Below are positions 1 through 7,112 of a stretch of 11,131 nucleotides of DNA, piece by piece. The notes beneath the pieces are model-generated. The model saw only the letters and a program-made list of their open reading frames with translations. It had not been told where the DNA came from and ran no database searches. Both the position numbers and the translations under genes were made by a program. Origin of the DNA: Alphaproteobacteria bacterium (lineage in GTDB: Bacteria; Pseudomonadota; Alphaproteobacteria; Sphingomonadales; Emcibacteraceae); NCBI GenBank assembly GCA_013152615.1, contig JAADGA010000001.1:1-11131 (forward strand). The letters run 5' to 3'. The first letter of the stretch is position 1. Every line of letters begins with the position of its first letter.

Positions 1-645
1 GAGCGAGAATTTGCCCTCAATTTTCGGTGCGCTCAGGCCGGTCCAGCCCTTTTCCAGAATAAAGCCGCGCACTTTGCCGTCATCACATTTGGCCCATACC
101 ACCATGACATCGGCAATCGGGGAATTGGTGATCCACATTTTGGCACCGCTGAGTTTATAGCCGCCGTCCACGGTCCGCGCCCGGGTCTGCATGCCACTCG
201 GGTCGGAACCCGCATTGGGTTCGGTCAGGCCGAAACAGCCGACATAGTCGCCGGTGGCGAGCTTCGGCAGGTATTTTTCTTTCTGGGCGTCGGAGCCATA
301 GGCATCGATTGGAAACATCACCAGTGAGCTTTGCACCGACATCGCACTGCGGTAGCCACTGTCAACCCGTTCGACCTCGCGCGCAATCAGGCCGTAAGAG
401 ACATAACCAACACCCGCACAGCCATAGCCGTGAATGGTCGGACCGAGCAGGCCGAGTTCGCCCATTTTGGTCATGATGCTGCGGTCAAAATTTTCATGGC
501 GGTTGGCCTGCAAAATTCCCGGCATCAGCTCCTTTTGACAGAAATCCCGGGCGCCGTCGCGGATCATGCGCTCTTCTTCGGTCAGAAAATCTTCCAGCAG
601 TAATATGTCATCCCACGGCGAGGTGGGCCATTTGGGGCTTGCCAT
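1..645 (-). CDS. gcdH: Glutaryl-CoA dehydrogenase, N-terminal 215 residues (cut by left edge)
   Basis: This FAD-dependent acyl-CoA dehydrogenase family enzyme oxidises and decarboxylates glutaryl-CoA to crotonyl-CoA, passing electrons to ETF. The reading frame is open from the ATG at 645 to the window edge. The visible part is very close to known GCDH proteins: the [10 protein letters not shown] stretch (61-70), GYGCAGV (73-79), [17 protein letters not shown] (92-108), the FAD-contact segment [12 protein letters not shown] (139-150) and [11 protein letters not shown] (169-179). Glu92 and Arg99 sit where human GCDH has Glu87 and Arg94, which contact the substrate carboxylate; this separates it from ordinary short-chain acyl-CoA dehydrogenases. 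The catalytic base lies beyond the window. A strong ribosome binding site (AAGGAGA, 654-660) precedes the ATG by 8 bases. It lies 83 bases downstream of the RidA-like gene on the same strand, so co-transcription is likely. Its place beside the anthranilate genes suggests that it drains a glutaryl-CoA-like product. Confidence 0.92.
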   Translation of the reverse strand, partial: MASPKWPTSPWDDILLLEDFLTEEERMIRDGARDFCQKELMPGILQANRHENFDRSIMTKMGELGLLGPTIHGYGCAGVGYVSYGLIAREVERVDSGYRSAMSVQSSLVMFPIDAYGSDAQKEKYLPKLATGDYVGCFGLTEPNAGSDPSGMQTRARTVDGGYKLSGAKMWITNSPIADVMVVWAKCDDGKVRGFILEKGWTGLSAPKIEGKFSL

Positions 646-728
646 TATTTTGGTCTCCTTATAGCGTCAGGTCGTAACGTCATTAAATTATGTCTTTATG
701 GGGTTATGTTTTTAATCGGGCGGTATCA

Positions 729-1118
729 TTACGGGATCATCGCCGTGACCTCAATTTCTATTTTTGCCTGCCGCTCGACCAGCGAAGAGACGCCGATACA
801 GGCCATGACCGGAAAATTCCGGCCGATTATCTCCTGATATATTGCCCCGAATTCTCTTGCTTGCGTCCGGTATCCTTCCATATCAGTCACATACCACGTC
901 ATCCGGGTGATATCTTCGGGGCGGCAGTTGCCAGCTTCCAGTATCGCCCGGATATTGAGCAGTGCCTGACGGAACTGATCCAGCAGATCATCGGACTCGA
1001 ACTGTTCCTGTATGTTCCAGCCAATGACGCCCGCCAGAAAAAACAGCCGTCCTTCGGCGATAATGCCATTTGAATATCCTTTGGGCCGCGGCCATCCGGA
1101 TGGTAATATATGGTGCAT
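729..1118 (-). CDS. RidA/YjgF/YER057c/UK114-family protein lacking the canonical catalytic arginine
   Basis: A 129-residue protein of normal family length. Family marks are FFLAGVIGWN (26-35), the FRQALLNIRAILEAGN helix (49-64), the ITRMTWYVTDM strand (70-80) and the C-terminal KIEIEVTAMIP (119-129). True RidA proteins hydrolyse enamine/imine intermediates using an Arg (Arg105 in E. coli RidA, in FPARS). Here the matching stretch is FPVMA (102-106), so Met105 replaces Arg, while the Glu of the IEIE motif is kept. It is therefore in the superfamily but not evidently an archetypal imine deaminase. A YjgF-type protein ('putative translation inhibitor') is also encoded in the Azoarcus evansii 2-aminobenzoate clusters. 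The ACMR product is itself a cyclic enamine-CoA, so binding or deamination of it is an attractive but unproven role. I chose the ATG at 1118, with GGGAAAG a few bases upstream; a TTG at 1139 would add 7 unconserved residues. It is divergent from ACMR and upstream of gcdH. Confidence 0.88.
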   Translation of the reverse strand: MHHILPSGWPRPKGYSNGIIAEGRLFFLAGVIGWNIQEQFESDDLLDQFRQALLNIRAILEAGNCRPEDITRMTWYVTDMEGYRTQAREFGAIYQEIIGRNFPVMACIGVSSLVERQAKIEIEVTAMIP

Positions 1119-1152
1119 GTCACTTTCCCGCCTAATCAAGCATGGTTAAATC

Positions 1153-1166
1153 GGTATTTCAATACC
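1153..1166. promoter_or_regulatory. Candidate operator palindrome GGTATT-TC-AATACC
   Basis: A perfect 6+2+6 inverted repeat lies 35-48 bases upstream of the RidA-like start codon. On the minus strand a TATAAT sequence (1174 down to 1169) sits just upstream, so the predicted transcription start falls inside the palindrome, as expected for repressor control. MarR-family proteins bind palindromes of about this size. No experimental or comparative support is available here. Confidence 0.35.
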
Positions 1167-1353
1167 AAATTATATTTTTTTAAAATAGCTGGCCACATTA
1201 AATTATTTCATACATAAAATAAAACATTGTAAAACTAAAAATTAAGGTATAATATCATGATACTATATTAGTTAAACTATAAAATAATACAATATAAATA
1301 TTCAATGGGAATAGTATTCTGAGACTTTTTTATTTTGTTTCCGATAGTTCCGA

Positions 1354-1383
1354 TTGGTATGGTAAATAAATAACAGGTATAAA
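1354..1383 (+). promoter_or_regulatory. Candidate promoter for the ACMR operon (TTGGTA-N18-TATAAA)
   Basis: TTGGTA (1354-1359) and TATAAA (1378-1383) are separated by 18 bases. They would start transcription near 1390 and give a leader of about 40 bases before the ACMR start. Two GGTAT half-sites at 1356-1360 and 1376-1380 are exactly 20 bases apart, overlap both boxes, and match the half-site of the palindrome at 1153-1166. The -35 box is a weak match, so the assignment is tentative. Confidence 0.35.
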
Positions 1384-1421
1384 ATAGAGCTGTTTTTGAC
1401 GACTCATGACCTTGAAATGTA

Positions 1422-1426
1422 AAGGA
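1422..1426 (+). promoter_or_regulatory. Ribosome binding site AAGGA for ACMR
   Basis: Two adjacent ATG codons follow, at 1431 and 1434. AAGGA is 4 bases from the first and 7 from the second. The better spacing favours 1434, giving [12 protein letters not shown] at the N-terminus. Confidence 0.6.
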
Positions 1427-1433
1427 TGAAATG

Positions 1434-3746
1434 ATGAAAATTGTCGTATTGGGTGGTGGTCCTGCCGGGGTATATCTCGCTATATCCATGAAATTGAAAA
1501 ATCCCGCTCATGATATTACGGTTTATGAACGCAACCGCGATGATGATACCTTTGGCTGGGGGGTGGTATTTTCCGATCAGACCATGGATAACCTGCGGCG
1601 CAATGATCCGGTCAGTGCGGAAATGATGGTGGGGGAGCTGATCCGCTGGGATGATGTCGCGGTTCATTACCGCGGTGAGGTTATCTCTTCCGGTGGCCAT
1701 GGTTTTATCGGTATTGGCCGCTTGCGCCTGTTGCAAATTCTGTATCAGCGTGCGCGTGATCTCAAGATTGATTTTGAATTTGAAACTGAATTCGAGGTCG
1801 CGGACATCACCACGAAATTCGCCGATGCCGACCTGATTGTTGCCGCCGATGGTCTTAACAGCAAAATCCGCAATCATGACCTGCAGGCCTTTGACTGTGA
1901 TATTGACATTCGGCCCAACAAATTTGTCTGGCTTGGGACACGGCAGCGCTTCGACAATGCCTTTACCTTTATTTTTGAACAGACCGAACATGGCTGGATC
2001 TGGGTTCACGCCTATCAATTTGATCGGGATACCTCGACCTTCATTGTTGAATGTGGCCCCGAAACCTATGCTTCCTTCGGCTTTGAAGACATGTCCCACG
2101 CGGAAAGCGCCGAAGTCTGCCGCCGGATTTTTGAGAAATACCTCGGGGGCCATGAGCTGATGACCAAATCGGCCCATGTTCGCGGCTCGGCATGGATTAA
2201 TTTTCCCCGGGTGCTGTGTCATCAGTGGGTTCGGGATAATGTGGTGCTGATCGGTGATGCGGCCCATACCGCGCATTTTTCGATTGGTTCCGGCACCAAG
2301 CTCGGCTTTGAAGATGCCATCAGTCTGGCGGGTCATCTCAATTCCGGTGAAAGCGTGAAACTGGCTTTGCGCACCTATCAGGATGAACGCGAACTCGAAG
2401 CGCTAAAATTGCAGAATGCGGCGCGTAATTCCATGGGCTGGTTTGAGGATGTTGAGCGTTATCTGGATTATGAACCCACCCAGTTTGCCTATGCCCTGCT
2501 CACCCGTTCCCAACGGGTCAGCCATGAAAACCTGCGGCTGCGTGACCGGGAATGGCTGGAGAATGTTGAAAAATATTTTGCCGAAAAGGCGACCGGCAAG
2601 CCGGTGAGTGAACCGGTGCCGCCAATGTTTACCCCTTATAAATTACGCGGGATGGCCTTGCAAAACCGGGTGGTGGTCTCGCCAATGTCGATGTATTCGG
2701 CGGAGGACGGCCTGATCAATGACTTTCATTTTGTTCATTACGGCGCGCGCGCCATGGGCGGGGCCGGGCTGATTTATACTGAAATGACCAATATTTCCGC
2801 CGATGCCCGGATAACCCCCGGCTGTGCCGGTATCTATAATGATGACCATCAAGCGGCATGGGCGCGGGTGGTGGATTATGTTCATCACCATAGTACCGCC
2901 AAAATCGCCCTGCAACTCGGTCATGCCGGTCGCAAGGGTTCAACCAGAGTCGCCTGGCAAGGCTATGACAGGCCGCTGGACGATGGCAACTGGCCGCTGA
3001 TCGCGCCGTCTGCCGTCAAATGGGATCAGGATAATCAGCTGCCCCGCGCAATGAATGCCGATGATTTCACCCGGGTGCTGAATGATTTTGTGGCTGCTAC
3101 CCGCCGGGCCGAGGCCGCCGGGTTTGACATGATTGAACTTCATGCGGCCCATGGCTATCTGCTGTCGTCTTTCATCAGCCCGGCGAGCAATTTGCGCACA
3201 GATAAATATGGCGGCTCGCTGGAAAACAGATTGCGTTTTCCGCTGCGGGTGTTCAGCGCCATGCGCGCCGTCTGGCCCGAAGACAAGCCGATGTCTGTGC
3301 GGATTTCCTCAACCGACTGGATTGGTGATAAAGGGGTGACCACGGAAGAGGCGGTCCTGATTGCCAGAGCCTTTGGCAATGCCGGTGCGGATATCATTGA
3401 TGTCTCGAGCGGACTGACGTTGCCGCTTAATCAGACCAGTCCGGTGTTTGGCCGCATGTTCCAGACCCCGATGTCGGACCGGATCCGTAACGAGGCCAGG
3501 GTCGCGACGATGGCGGTCGGCAATATCTATGAAACCGATCATGTCAACAGTATACTGGCCGCGGGGCGGGCGGATCTTGTCATGCTGGCCCGGCCTCATT
3601 TGATGGACCCGAACTGGACCATCCGCAGTGCGGCGGAGCTGGACTATCATGGCGAGGCCGTTACGATTCCGAAACAATATCAGACGGCCTATAATCAGTT
3701 CAAAACCAATCTGAAACGGGCGGCGGAAATGGCGCTCAATGTTTAA
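1434..3746 (+). CDS. 2-aminobenzoyl-CoA monooxygenase/reductase (ACMR), fused flavoprotein
   Basis: A cytoplasmic fusion of about 770 residues in which both halves are complete (numbers from the ATG at 1431). Residues 1-390 form an FAD-dependent aromatic hydroxylase of the salicylate-hydroxylase type: Rossmann motif VVLGGGPAG (5-13), GWGVVFSDQ (42-50) and the FAD/ribityl motif [14 protein letters not shown] (275-288). Residues 398-771 form an old-yellow-enzyme-type FMN reductase: [32 protein letters not shown] (493-503), [14 protein letters not shown] (571-584) and KYGGSLENR (592-600). This architecture and size are those of ACMR, which converts 2-aminobenzoyl-CoA to 2-amino-5-oxocyclohex-1-ene-1-carbonyl-CoA with O2 and NAD(P)H. 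Databases often label homologues 'bifunctional salicylyl-CoA 5-hydroxylase/oxidoreductase'. The ligase, MarR and beta-oxidation genes downstream support the anthranilate assignment. A salicylyl-CoA substrate cannot be excluded from sequence alone. First gene of the rightward operon. Confidence 0.92.
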   Translation: MKIVVLGGGPAGVYLAISMKLKNPAHDITVYERNRDDDTFGWGVVFSDQTMDNLRRNDPVSAEMMVGELIRWDDVAVHYRGEVISSGGHGFIGIGRLRLLQILYQRARDLKIDFEFETEFEVADITTKFADADLIVAADGLNSKIRNHDLQAFDCDIDIRPNKFVWLGTRQRFDNAFTFIFEQTEHGWIWVHAYQFDRDTSTFIVECGPETYASFGFEDMSHAESAEVCRRIFEKYLGGHELMTKSAHVRGSAWINFPRVLCHQWVRDNVVLIGDAAHTAHFSIGSGTKLGFEDAISLAGHLNSGESVKLALRTYQDERELEALKLQNAARNSMGWFEDVERYLDYEPTQFAYALLTRSQRVSHENLRLRDREWLENVEKYFAEKATGKPVSEPVPPMFTPYKLRGMALQNRVVVSPMSMYSAEDGLINDFHFVHYGARAMGGAGLIYTEMTNISADARITPGCAGIYNDDHQAAWARVVDYVHHHSTAKIALQLGHAGRKGSTRVAWQGYDRPLDDGNWPLIAPSAVKWDQDNQLPRAMNADDFTRVLNDFVAATRRAEAAGFDMIELHAAHGYLLSSFISPASNLRTDKYGGSLENRLRFPLRVFSAMRAVWPEDKPMSVRISSTDWIGDKGVTTEEAVLIARAFGNAGADIIDVSSGLTLPLNQTSPVFGRMFQTPMSDRIRNEARVATMAVGNIYETDHVNSILAAGRADLVMLARPHLMDPNWTIRSAAELDYHGEAVTIPKQYQTAYNQFKTNLKRAAEMALNV

Positions 3747-3797
3747 GGCCAGATTTTATGTTTAAGACCGGATTTTATGTTTAAAAACAGGAATTTT
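3739..3797 (+). repeat. Three tandem 19-21 base repeats at the ACMR/SDR junction
   Basis: Unit 1 (3739-3757), unit 2 (3758-3776) and unit 3 (3777-3797) each begin ATGTTTAA and end in ATTTT. Units 1 and 2 differ at only two positions; unit 3 is more diverged and two bases longer. The ACMR stop codon lies in unit 1 and the SDR ribosome binding site (AGGAA, 3789-3793) lies in unit 3. The repeats fill the whole junction and look like local tandem duplication of the gene end. Confidence 0.85.
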
Positions 3798-3799
3798 AT

Positions 3800-4561
3800 A
3801 TGGAATTGACCGGAAAACATGCGGTAGTCACCGGCGGTGGCCGCGGCATCGGGGCCGCCATTGCCGATGTCCTGAGCATGGCCGGGGCCAATGTCACCAT
3901 CATGGGCCGGGGGTTGGCCCGCCTCGAAGACAAGGCAAAAACCCTGCGCGGCGGCATTGCGGTCCAGTGTGATGTCACCAGTGAAAATTCGGTGACCACG
4001 GCTTTTGCCACCGCGACCGGCAAATACGGACCGGTTGATATCCTGATTAATAATGCCGGGGCTGCCGCCGCGCGACCCTTCCGCAAGACCGACCGGGCGC
4101 ATATGCAGGCGATGCTGGATGTCAATCTGATCGGGCCTTATCTGTGCATTCAGGCGGTTATTGCGGAAATGCTGGACAAAAAAGCCGGCAGGATTATAAA
4201 TATTGCCAGTACGGCGGCGCTGAAAGGCTATGCTTATGTCTGTGGTTATAGCGCGGCCAAACACGGGCTGCTCGGCCTGACCCGGTCGCTGGCGCTGGAG
4301 ATGGCACGCACCGGCATTACCGTGAATGCGCTCTGCCCCGGCTTTACCGAAACAGATATTGCCCGGGAGGCGATCCGCAATATTGTCGCCGCAACCGGGC
4401 GAACAGAAGCCGAAGCCATTGCGGAACTGGTCATTCATAATCCGCAGAAACGTCTGATTGAGCCAGCGGAAGTGGCGGCGGCGGCACTGTGGTTATGTCG
4501 CGAAAGTTCAGCGTCGATAACGGGGCAGGCAATCGCGATCGCCGGTGGAGAAGTGATGTAA
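3800..4561 (+). CDS. Short-chain dehydrogenase/reductase, probable 3-hydroxyacyl-CoA dehydrogenase of the pathway
   Basis: A 253-residue classical SDR. Visible motifs are the NAD(P)-binding TGGGRGIG (11-18), NNAG (84-87), catalytic Ser137 in NIASTAA, and YSAAK with Tyr150 and Lys154. The C-terminal ITGQAIAIAGG (240-250) is the usual SDR ending. An acidic Asp58 in the CDVT turn is typical of the fold. It has no membrane segments and is expected in the cytoplasm. The Azoarcus evansii anthranilate clusters include an equivalent beta-oxidation-type alcohol dehydrogenase, so the likely job is oxidation of a hydroxy-CoA intermediate of the opened or alicyclic ring, or reduction of a ring ketone. 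SDR sequence alone does not fix the substrate. The ATG at 3800 has AGGAA 6 bases upstream. Confidence 0.85.
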   Translation: MELTGKHAVVTGGGRGIGAAIADVLSMAGANVTIMGRGLARLEDKAKTLRGGIAVQCDVTSENSVTTAFATATGKYGPVDILINNAGAAAARPFRKTDRAHMQAMLDVNLIGPYLCIQAVIAEMLDKKAGRIINIASTAALKGYAYVCGYSAAKHGLLGLTRSLALEMARTGITVNALCPGFTETDIAREAIRNIVAATGRTEAEAIAELVIHNPQKRLIEPAEVAAAALWLCRESSASITGQAIAIAGGEVM

Positions 4562-4588
4562 CAGGGATAATAGATAACAGGGATAATA
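4559..4588 (+). repeat. 14-base direct repeat TAACAGGGATAATA at the SDR/MarR junction
   Basis: Two perfect copies lie at 4559-4572 and 4575-4588, a 16-base period. The first contains the SDR stop codon; the second supplies the CAGGGA ribosome binding site for the MarR gene. As at the ACMR/SDR junction, the spacer appears to have grown by tandem duplication. Confidence 0.85.
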
Positions 4589-4590
4589 TA

Positions 4591-5076
4591 ATGATGGATA
4601 GTATGGATGATGATAGCCAGTCCGATACCAGAAAGCTGGGCCTGTGGATGCGGCTTGTCGCCAATTCAAATCTTATTGAAAAGGAAATCAGGGCGTTGTT
4701 CCGCTCCGAATTCGGTGTGACCCTGCCGAGGTTTGATCTGATGGCGGCGCTCTACCGACAGCCGGGGGGGCTGACGATGGGGGAATTATCCCGAAGGCTG
4801 CTGGTATCCAACGGCAACATCACCGGGATTGTCGAGCGATTGCAGAAAGAGGGGCTGGTCAAACGCTGGGTTTTGCCGACGGACCGGCGGATATACAGTG
4901 TTGGTCTGACCCTTAAAGGCCGCACTGATTTCAGGGAAATGGCCGACCGCCACAAGGACTGGATCGGGACTATTCTGGCGGAGCTTGGAGATGAAGACCT
5001 CGATTCAATGATACAGATGATGGATCATTTACGCAAATTGCTGCGGGCGCGTCAAGACAGGGAACAGGAGGATTAA
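4591..5076 (+). CDS. MarR-family transcriptional regulator, probable regulator of the anthranilate operon
   Basis: A 161-residue winged-helix protein of normal MarR length. The N-terminal helix contributes to the dimer interface. [30 protein letters not shown] (61-90) contains the recognition helix, and [16 protein letters not shown] (95-110) is the wing with the conserved DRR. Such proteins are usually dimeric repressors released by an aromatic ligand, often an aryl-CoA in CoA-dependent pathways; aminobenzoyl-CoA is a plausible but untested effector. A MarR-type gene also lies in the Azoarcus evansii 2-aminobenzoate clusters. I chose the ATG at 4591 (CAGGGA 7 bases upstream). An earlier in-frame ATG at 4489 would overlap the SDR gene by more than 70 bases and add 34 residues unlike any MarR N-terminus. 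Candidate binding sites are the palindromes in 1119-1433. Confidence 0.88.
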   Translation: MMDSMDDDSQSDTRKLGLWMRLVANSNLIEKEIRALFRSEFGVTLPRFDLMAALYRQPGGLTMGELSRRLLVSNGNITGIVERLQKEGLVKRWVLPTDRRIYSVGLTLKGRTDFREMADRHKDWIGTILAELGDEDLDSMIQMMDHLRKLLRARQDREQED

Positions 5077-5080
5077 GCCG

Positions 5081-5890
5081 ATGAAACTGGCAAATTTGAA
5101 ACCGAAACATTTTTTATGGCAGATGAGGGGGGATGTCGCCATTATCCGGCTCAACCGCCCGGAACGCAAAAATCCGCTGTCATTCGAGTCATATGCCGAG
5201 CTGCGCGATACCTTCCGCGATCTGGTCTATGCCGATGATGTCAAGGCGGTGGTGTTCGCCGGTAACGGCGGCAATTTCTGTTCCGGCGGTGATGTCCATG
5301 ATATTATCGGACCATTGCTCGACCGGGATATGAAAGGGCTGCTGGATTTCACCCGCATGACCGGTGATCTGGTGAAAGCGATGATTAACTGCAAGGTGCC
5401 GGTTATTGCCGCCACCGATGGCATTTGTGTCGGTGCCGGGGCAATGGTTTCACTGGCCGCGGATATTCGTTTTGCCTCCCCTGAGTGCAAGACCGCGTTT
5501 CTGTTTACCCGGGTCGGGCTTGCCGGTTGTGATATGGGGGCCTGTGCGCTGCTGCCGCGTGCCATCGGGCAGGGCCGGGCGGCCGATCTGCTGTATACCG
5601 GCCGGGTGATGACTGCGGAAGAGGGCGAACGCTGGGGTTATTTCACCCGGATTGTCGCGGCGAATAAGCTGTTTGAAGCCGCGGTGGAATATGCCACGCG
5701 GCTGGCGGATGGCCCGAATTTCGGTCATATGATGACCAAAACCATGCTGGCGCAGGAATGGAGTATGTCGCTTGACATGGCGATTGAGGCCGAGGCCCAG
5801 ACTCAGGCCCTGTGCATGCAGACCAAAGACTTTCGCCGGGCCTATGACGCCTTTGTTGCCAAAGAAAAGCCCGATTTCAAGGGGGATTAA
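5081..5890 (+). CDS. Enoyl-CoA hydratase/isomerase (crotonase) family protein, atypical active site
   Basis: A 269-residue crotonase. [15 protein letters not shown] (21-35) and FCSGGD (66-71) give the first oxyanion-hole element; [20 protein letters not shown] (114-133) gives the second. In rat enoyl-CoA hydratase the catalytic Glu144 lies in GGCELAMMCD; here the aligned position is Met122. The region of Glu164 reads [20 protein letters not shown] (140-159), with no Glu and with Asp151 as a possible acid/base. It is therefore unlikely to be a simple hydratase. Crotonases of this superfamily also carry out ring-opening C-C hydrolysis (BadI type), isomerisation or dehalogenation, so a role in opening the cyclohexene ring is worth considering. 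AGGAGG at 5066-5071, inside the end of the MarR gene, gives a strong start 9 bases before the ATG. The next gene follows after one base. Confidence 0.87.
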   Translation: MKLANLKPKHFLWQMRGDVAIIRLNRPERKNPLSFESYAELRDTFRDLVYADDVKAVVFAGNGGNFCSGGDVHDIIGPLLDRDMKGLLDFTRMTGDLVKAMINCKVPVIAATDGICVGAGAMVSLAADIRFASPECKTAFLFTRVGLAGCDMGACALLPRAIGQGRAADLLYTGRVMTAEEGERWGYFTRIVAANKLFEAAVEYATRLADGPNFGHMMTKTMLAQEWSMSLDMAIEAEAQTQALCMQTKDFRRAYDAFVAKEKPDFKGD

Positions 5891-5891
5891 G

Positions 5892-7067
5892 ATGGATCAG
5901 AGCTATCTCGACTGGCCCTTTCTGGCTGCCGACCATAAAAAACTTGCCGGTGAACTGGACTCATGGTGTGCGGAAAATCTCACCAATATTTCTCATAAGC
6001 GGGCGGATGCCGATGACAGCTGCCGCATGCTGGTGAAAAAGCTGGGTGATGCCGGGTGGCTGCGCTATGCGGTGCCGGGCGCTTATGGTGGCCGCCATGA
6101 CCGGCTTGACGTGCGCTCGCTGTGCCTGATCCGGGAAACGCTGGCCCGTTATGATGGTCTGGCCGATTTTGCTTTTGCCATGCAGGGGCTTGGCAGTGGC
6201 ACCCTGTCGCTGTTTGGTTCCAAGGCGCAGAAACAAAATTATCTGACGGCGGTGGGGCGCGGCGAGAAGATTGCGGCCTTTGCCCTGTCCGAGCCGGATG
6301 CCGGCTCCGATGTTGCCGCCCTGTCAACCTGGTTTCACGAAGACGGCGACGATCTGGTTCTCACCGGCTGCAAGACCTGGATCTCCAATGGCGGCATTGC
6401 TGATTATTATACGGTCTTTGCCCGGCAACAGGGCAGTTCAGGCTCAAAAGGCATCTCGGCCATTATCGTCGATGCGGCGACCCCCGGTCTCACAATAGCG
6501 GAAAAAATAGAGGTTACCGCGCCGCATCCGCTGGCAAAACTCACTTTCAATAACTGCCGGGTGCCAAAATCCGCCCGCATTGGCGAAGCCGGGCGCGGCT
6601 TTAAATATGCGATGGCGACGCTGGATATTTTCCGCACCACCGTCGGGGCGGCAGCGCTCGGCTTTGCCCGCTGTGCCATGGATCAGGCGATGACGCGCGC
6701 GACCCGGCGTCATATTTTCGGCGCACCGATGACGAACCTGCAGATCATTCAGGCCAAGCTCGGTGATATGGCGCTCGCCATTGATGCCAGCGCTCTGCTG
6801 ATATACCGGGCGGCCTGGGTCAAGGATTGTGTCGCCGAACGCGTCACCCGCGAGGCGGCGATGGCCAAGCTATATGCCACCGAGGCGGCGCAGAAGATCA
6901 TTGATGATGCCATTCAGATTTTTGGCGGGCAGGGCGTGGTTTTTGGCGAGACTGTCGAAAGGCTTTATCGTGAGATCCGCAGCCTGCGCATTTACGAGGG
7001 GGCTTCGGAAGTCCAGAAAATAATCATCGCCGGACAGGCCCTGATCCCCTACCAACTGGATCAATGA
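5892..7067 (+). CDS. Acyl-CoA dehydrogenase
   Basis: A 391-residue FAD flavoprotein of normal length. Motifs in order: an N-terminal helical domain, [10 protein letters not shown] (131-140, FAD/substrate contacts), [13 protein letters not shown] (161-173), [13 protein letters not shown] (255-267), FGGQGV (344-349) and the C-terminal signature [11 protein letters not shown] (366-376). Glu369 is at the position of the MCAD catalytic base Glu376. It oxidises an acyl-CoA at C2-C3 and passes electrons to ETF, which is not encoded here. Within this operon the substrate is probably an alicyclic or ring-opened CoA ester from the ACMR product. It is distinct from the glutaryl-CoA dehydrogenase at the left edge. 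The ATG at 5892 has AAGGGGG 6 bases upstream; the longer frame back to 5772 only shadows the crotonase gene. The crotonase stop is one base away, so translation is probably coupled. Confidence 0.9.
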   Translation: MDQSYLDWPFLAADHKKLAGELDSWCAENLTNISHKRADADDSCRMLVKKLGDAGWLRYAVPGAYGGRHDRLDVRSLCLIRETLARYDGLADFAFAMQGLGSGTLSLFGSKAQKQNYLTAVGRGEKIAAFALSEPDAGSDVAALSTWFHEDGDDLVLTGCKTWISNGGIADYYTVFARQQGSSGSKGISAIIVDAATPGLTIAEKIEVTAPHPLAKLTFNNCRVPKSARIGEAGRGFKYAMATLDIFRTTVGAAALGFARCAMDQAMTRATRRHIFGAPMTNLQIIQAKLGDMALAIDASALLIYRAAWVKDCVAERVTREAAMAKLYATEAAQKIIDDAIQIFGGQGVVFGETVERLYREIRSLRIYEGASEVQKIIIAGQALIPYQLDQ

Positions 7068-7101
7068 TATCAAATAATAATGGCGCTATTATCCGGGATA
7101 C

Positions 7102-7106
7102 GGGAG
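7102..7106 (+). promoter_or_regulatory. Ribosome binding site GGGAG for the ligase
   Basis: GGGAG lies 6 bases before the ATG at 7113. The alternative ATG at 7080 has no purine-rich site before it, which decides the start in favour of 7113. Confidence 0.6.
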
Positions 7107-7112
7107 AGGGAT

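Larger units (their letters stand above)
1119..1433. promoter_or_regulatory. AT-rich divergent intergenic region between the RidA-like gene and the ACMR gene
   Basis: This is the only long gene-free stretch, and it is strikingly AT-rich beside the GC-rich genes around it. No believable coding sequence or RNA gene is seen. It must carry the leftward promoter for the RidA-like gene and gcdH and the rightward promoter for the ACMR operon. It holds several short palindromes: GGTATT-TC-AATACC (1153-1166), TATCATGATA (1253-1262) and TAGTT-A-AACTA (1269-1279). It also has a perfect TATAAT on the plus strand (1248-1253) without a good -35 box. The MarR protein encoded in the operon is the obvious candidate to bind here; that is inference. 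Confidence 0.7.

Noticed and set aside
1119..1139. TTG start at 1139 for the RidA-like gene
   Set aside because: It adds seven residues outside the family alignment, while the ATG at 1118 has a plausible ribosome binding site and gives the normal family length.
1404..2336. Minus-strand open frame of 310 codons opposite the ACMR gene
   Set aside because: It lies fully antisense to a strongly conserved flavoprotein, has no recognisable domain or ribosome binding site, and is explained by codon bias of the real gene.
3743..4438. Minus-strand open frame of 231 codons opposite the SDR gene
   Set aside because: Low-complexity antisense product; all SDR motifs are on the plus strand.
4559..4588. 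Resemblance of the AGGGATAA/ACAGGG repeat to the I-SceI homing endonuclease site
   Set aside because: The 18-base recognition sequence is not present; the likeness comes from a short A/G-rich direct repeat, and no intron or homing endonuclease gene is nearby.
5772..5891. Longer N-terminus for the acyl-CoA dehydrogenase
   Set aside because: The extra 40 residues are Arg/Pro-rich, overlap the end of the crotonase gene, and the ATG at 5892 has a good ribosome binding site.
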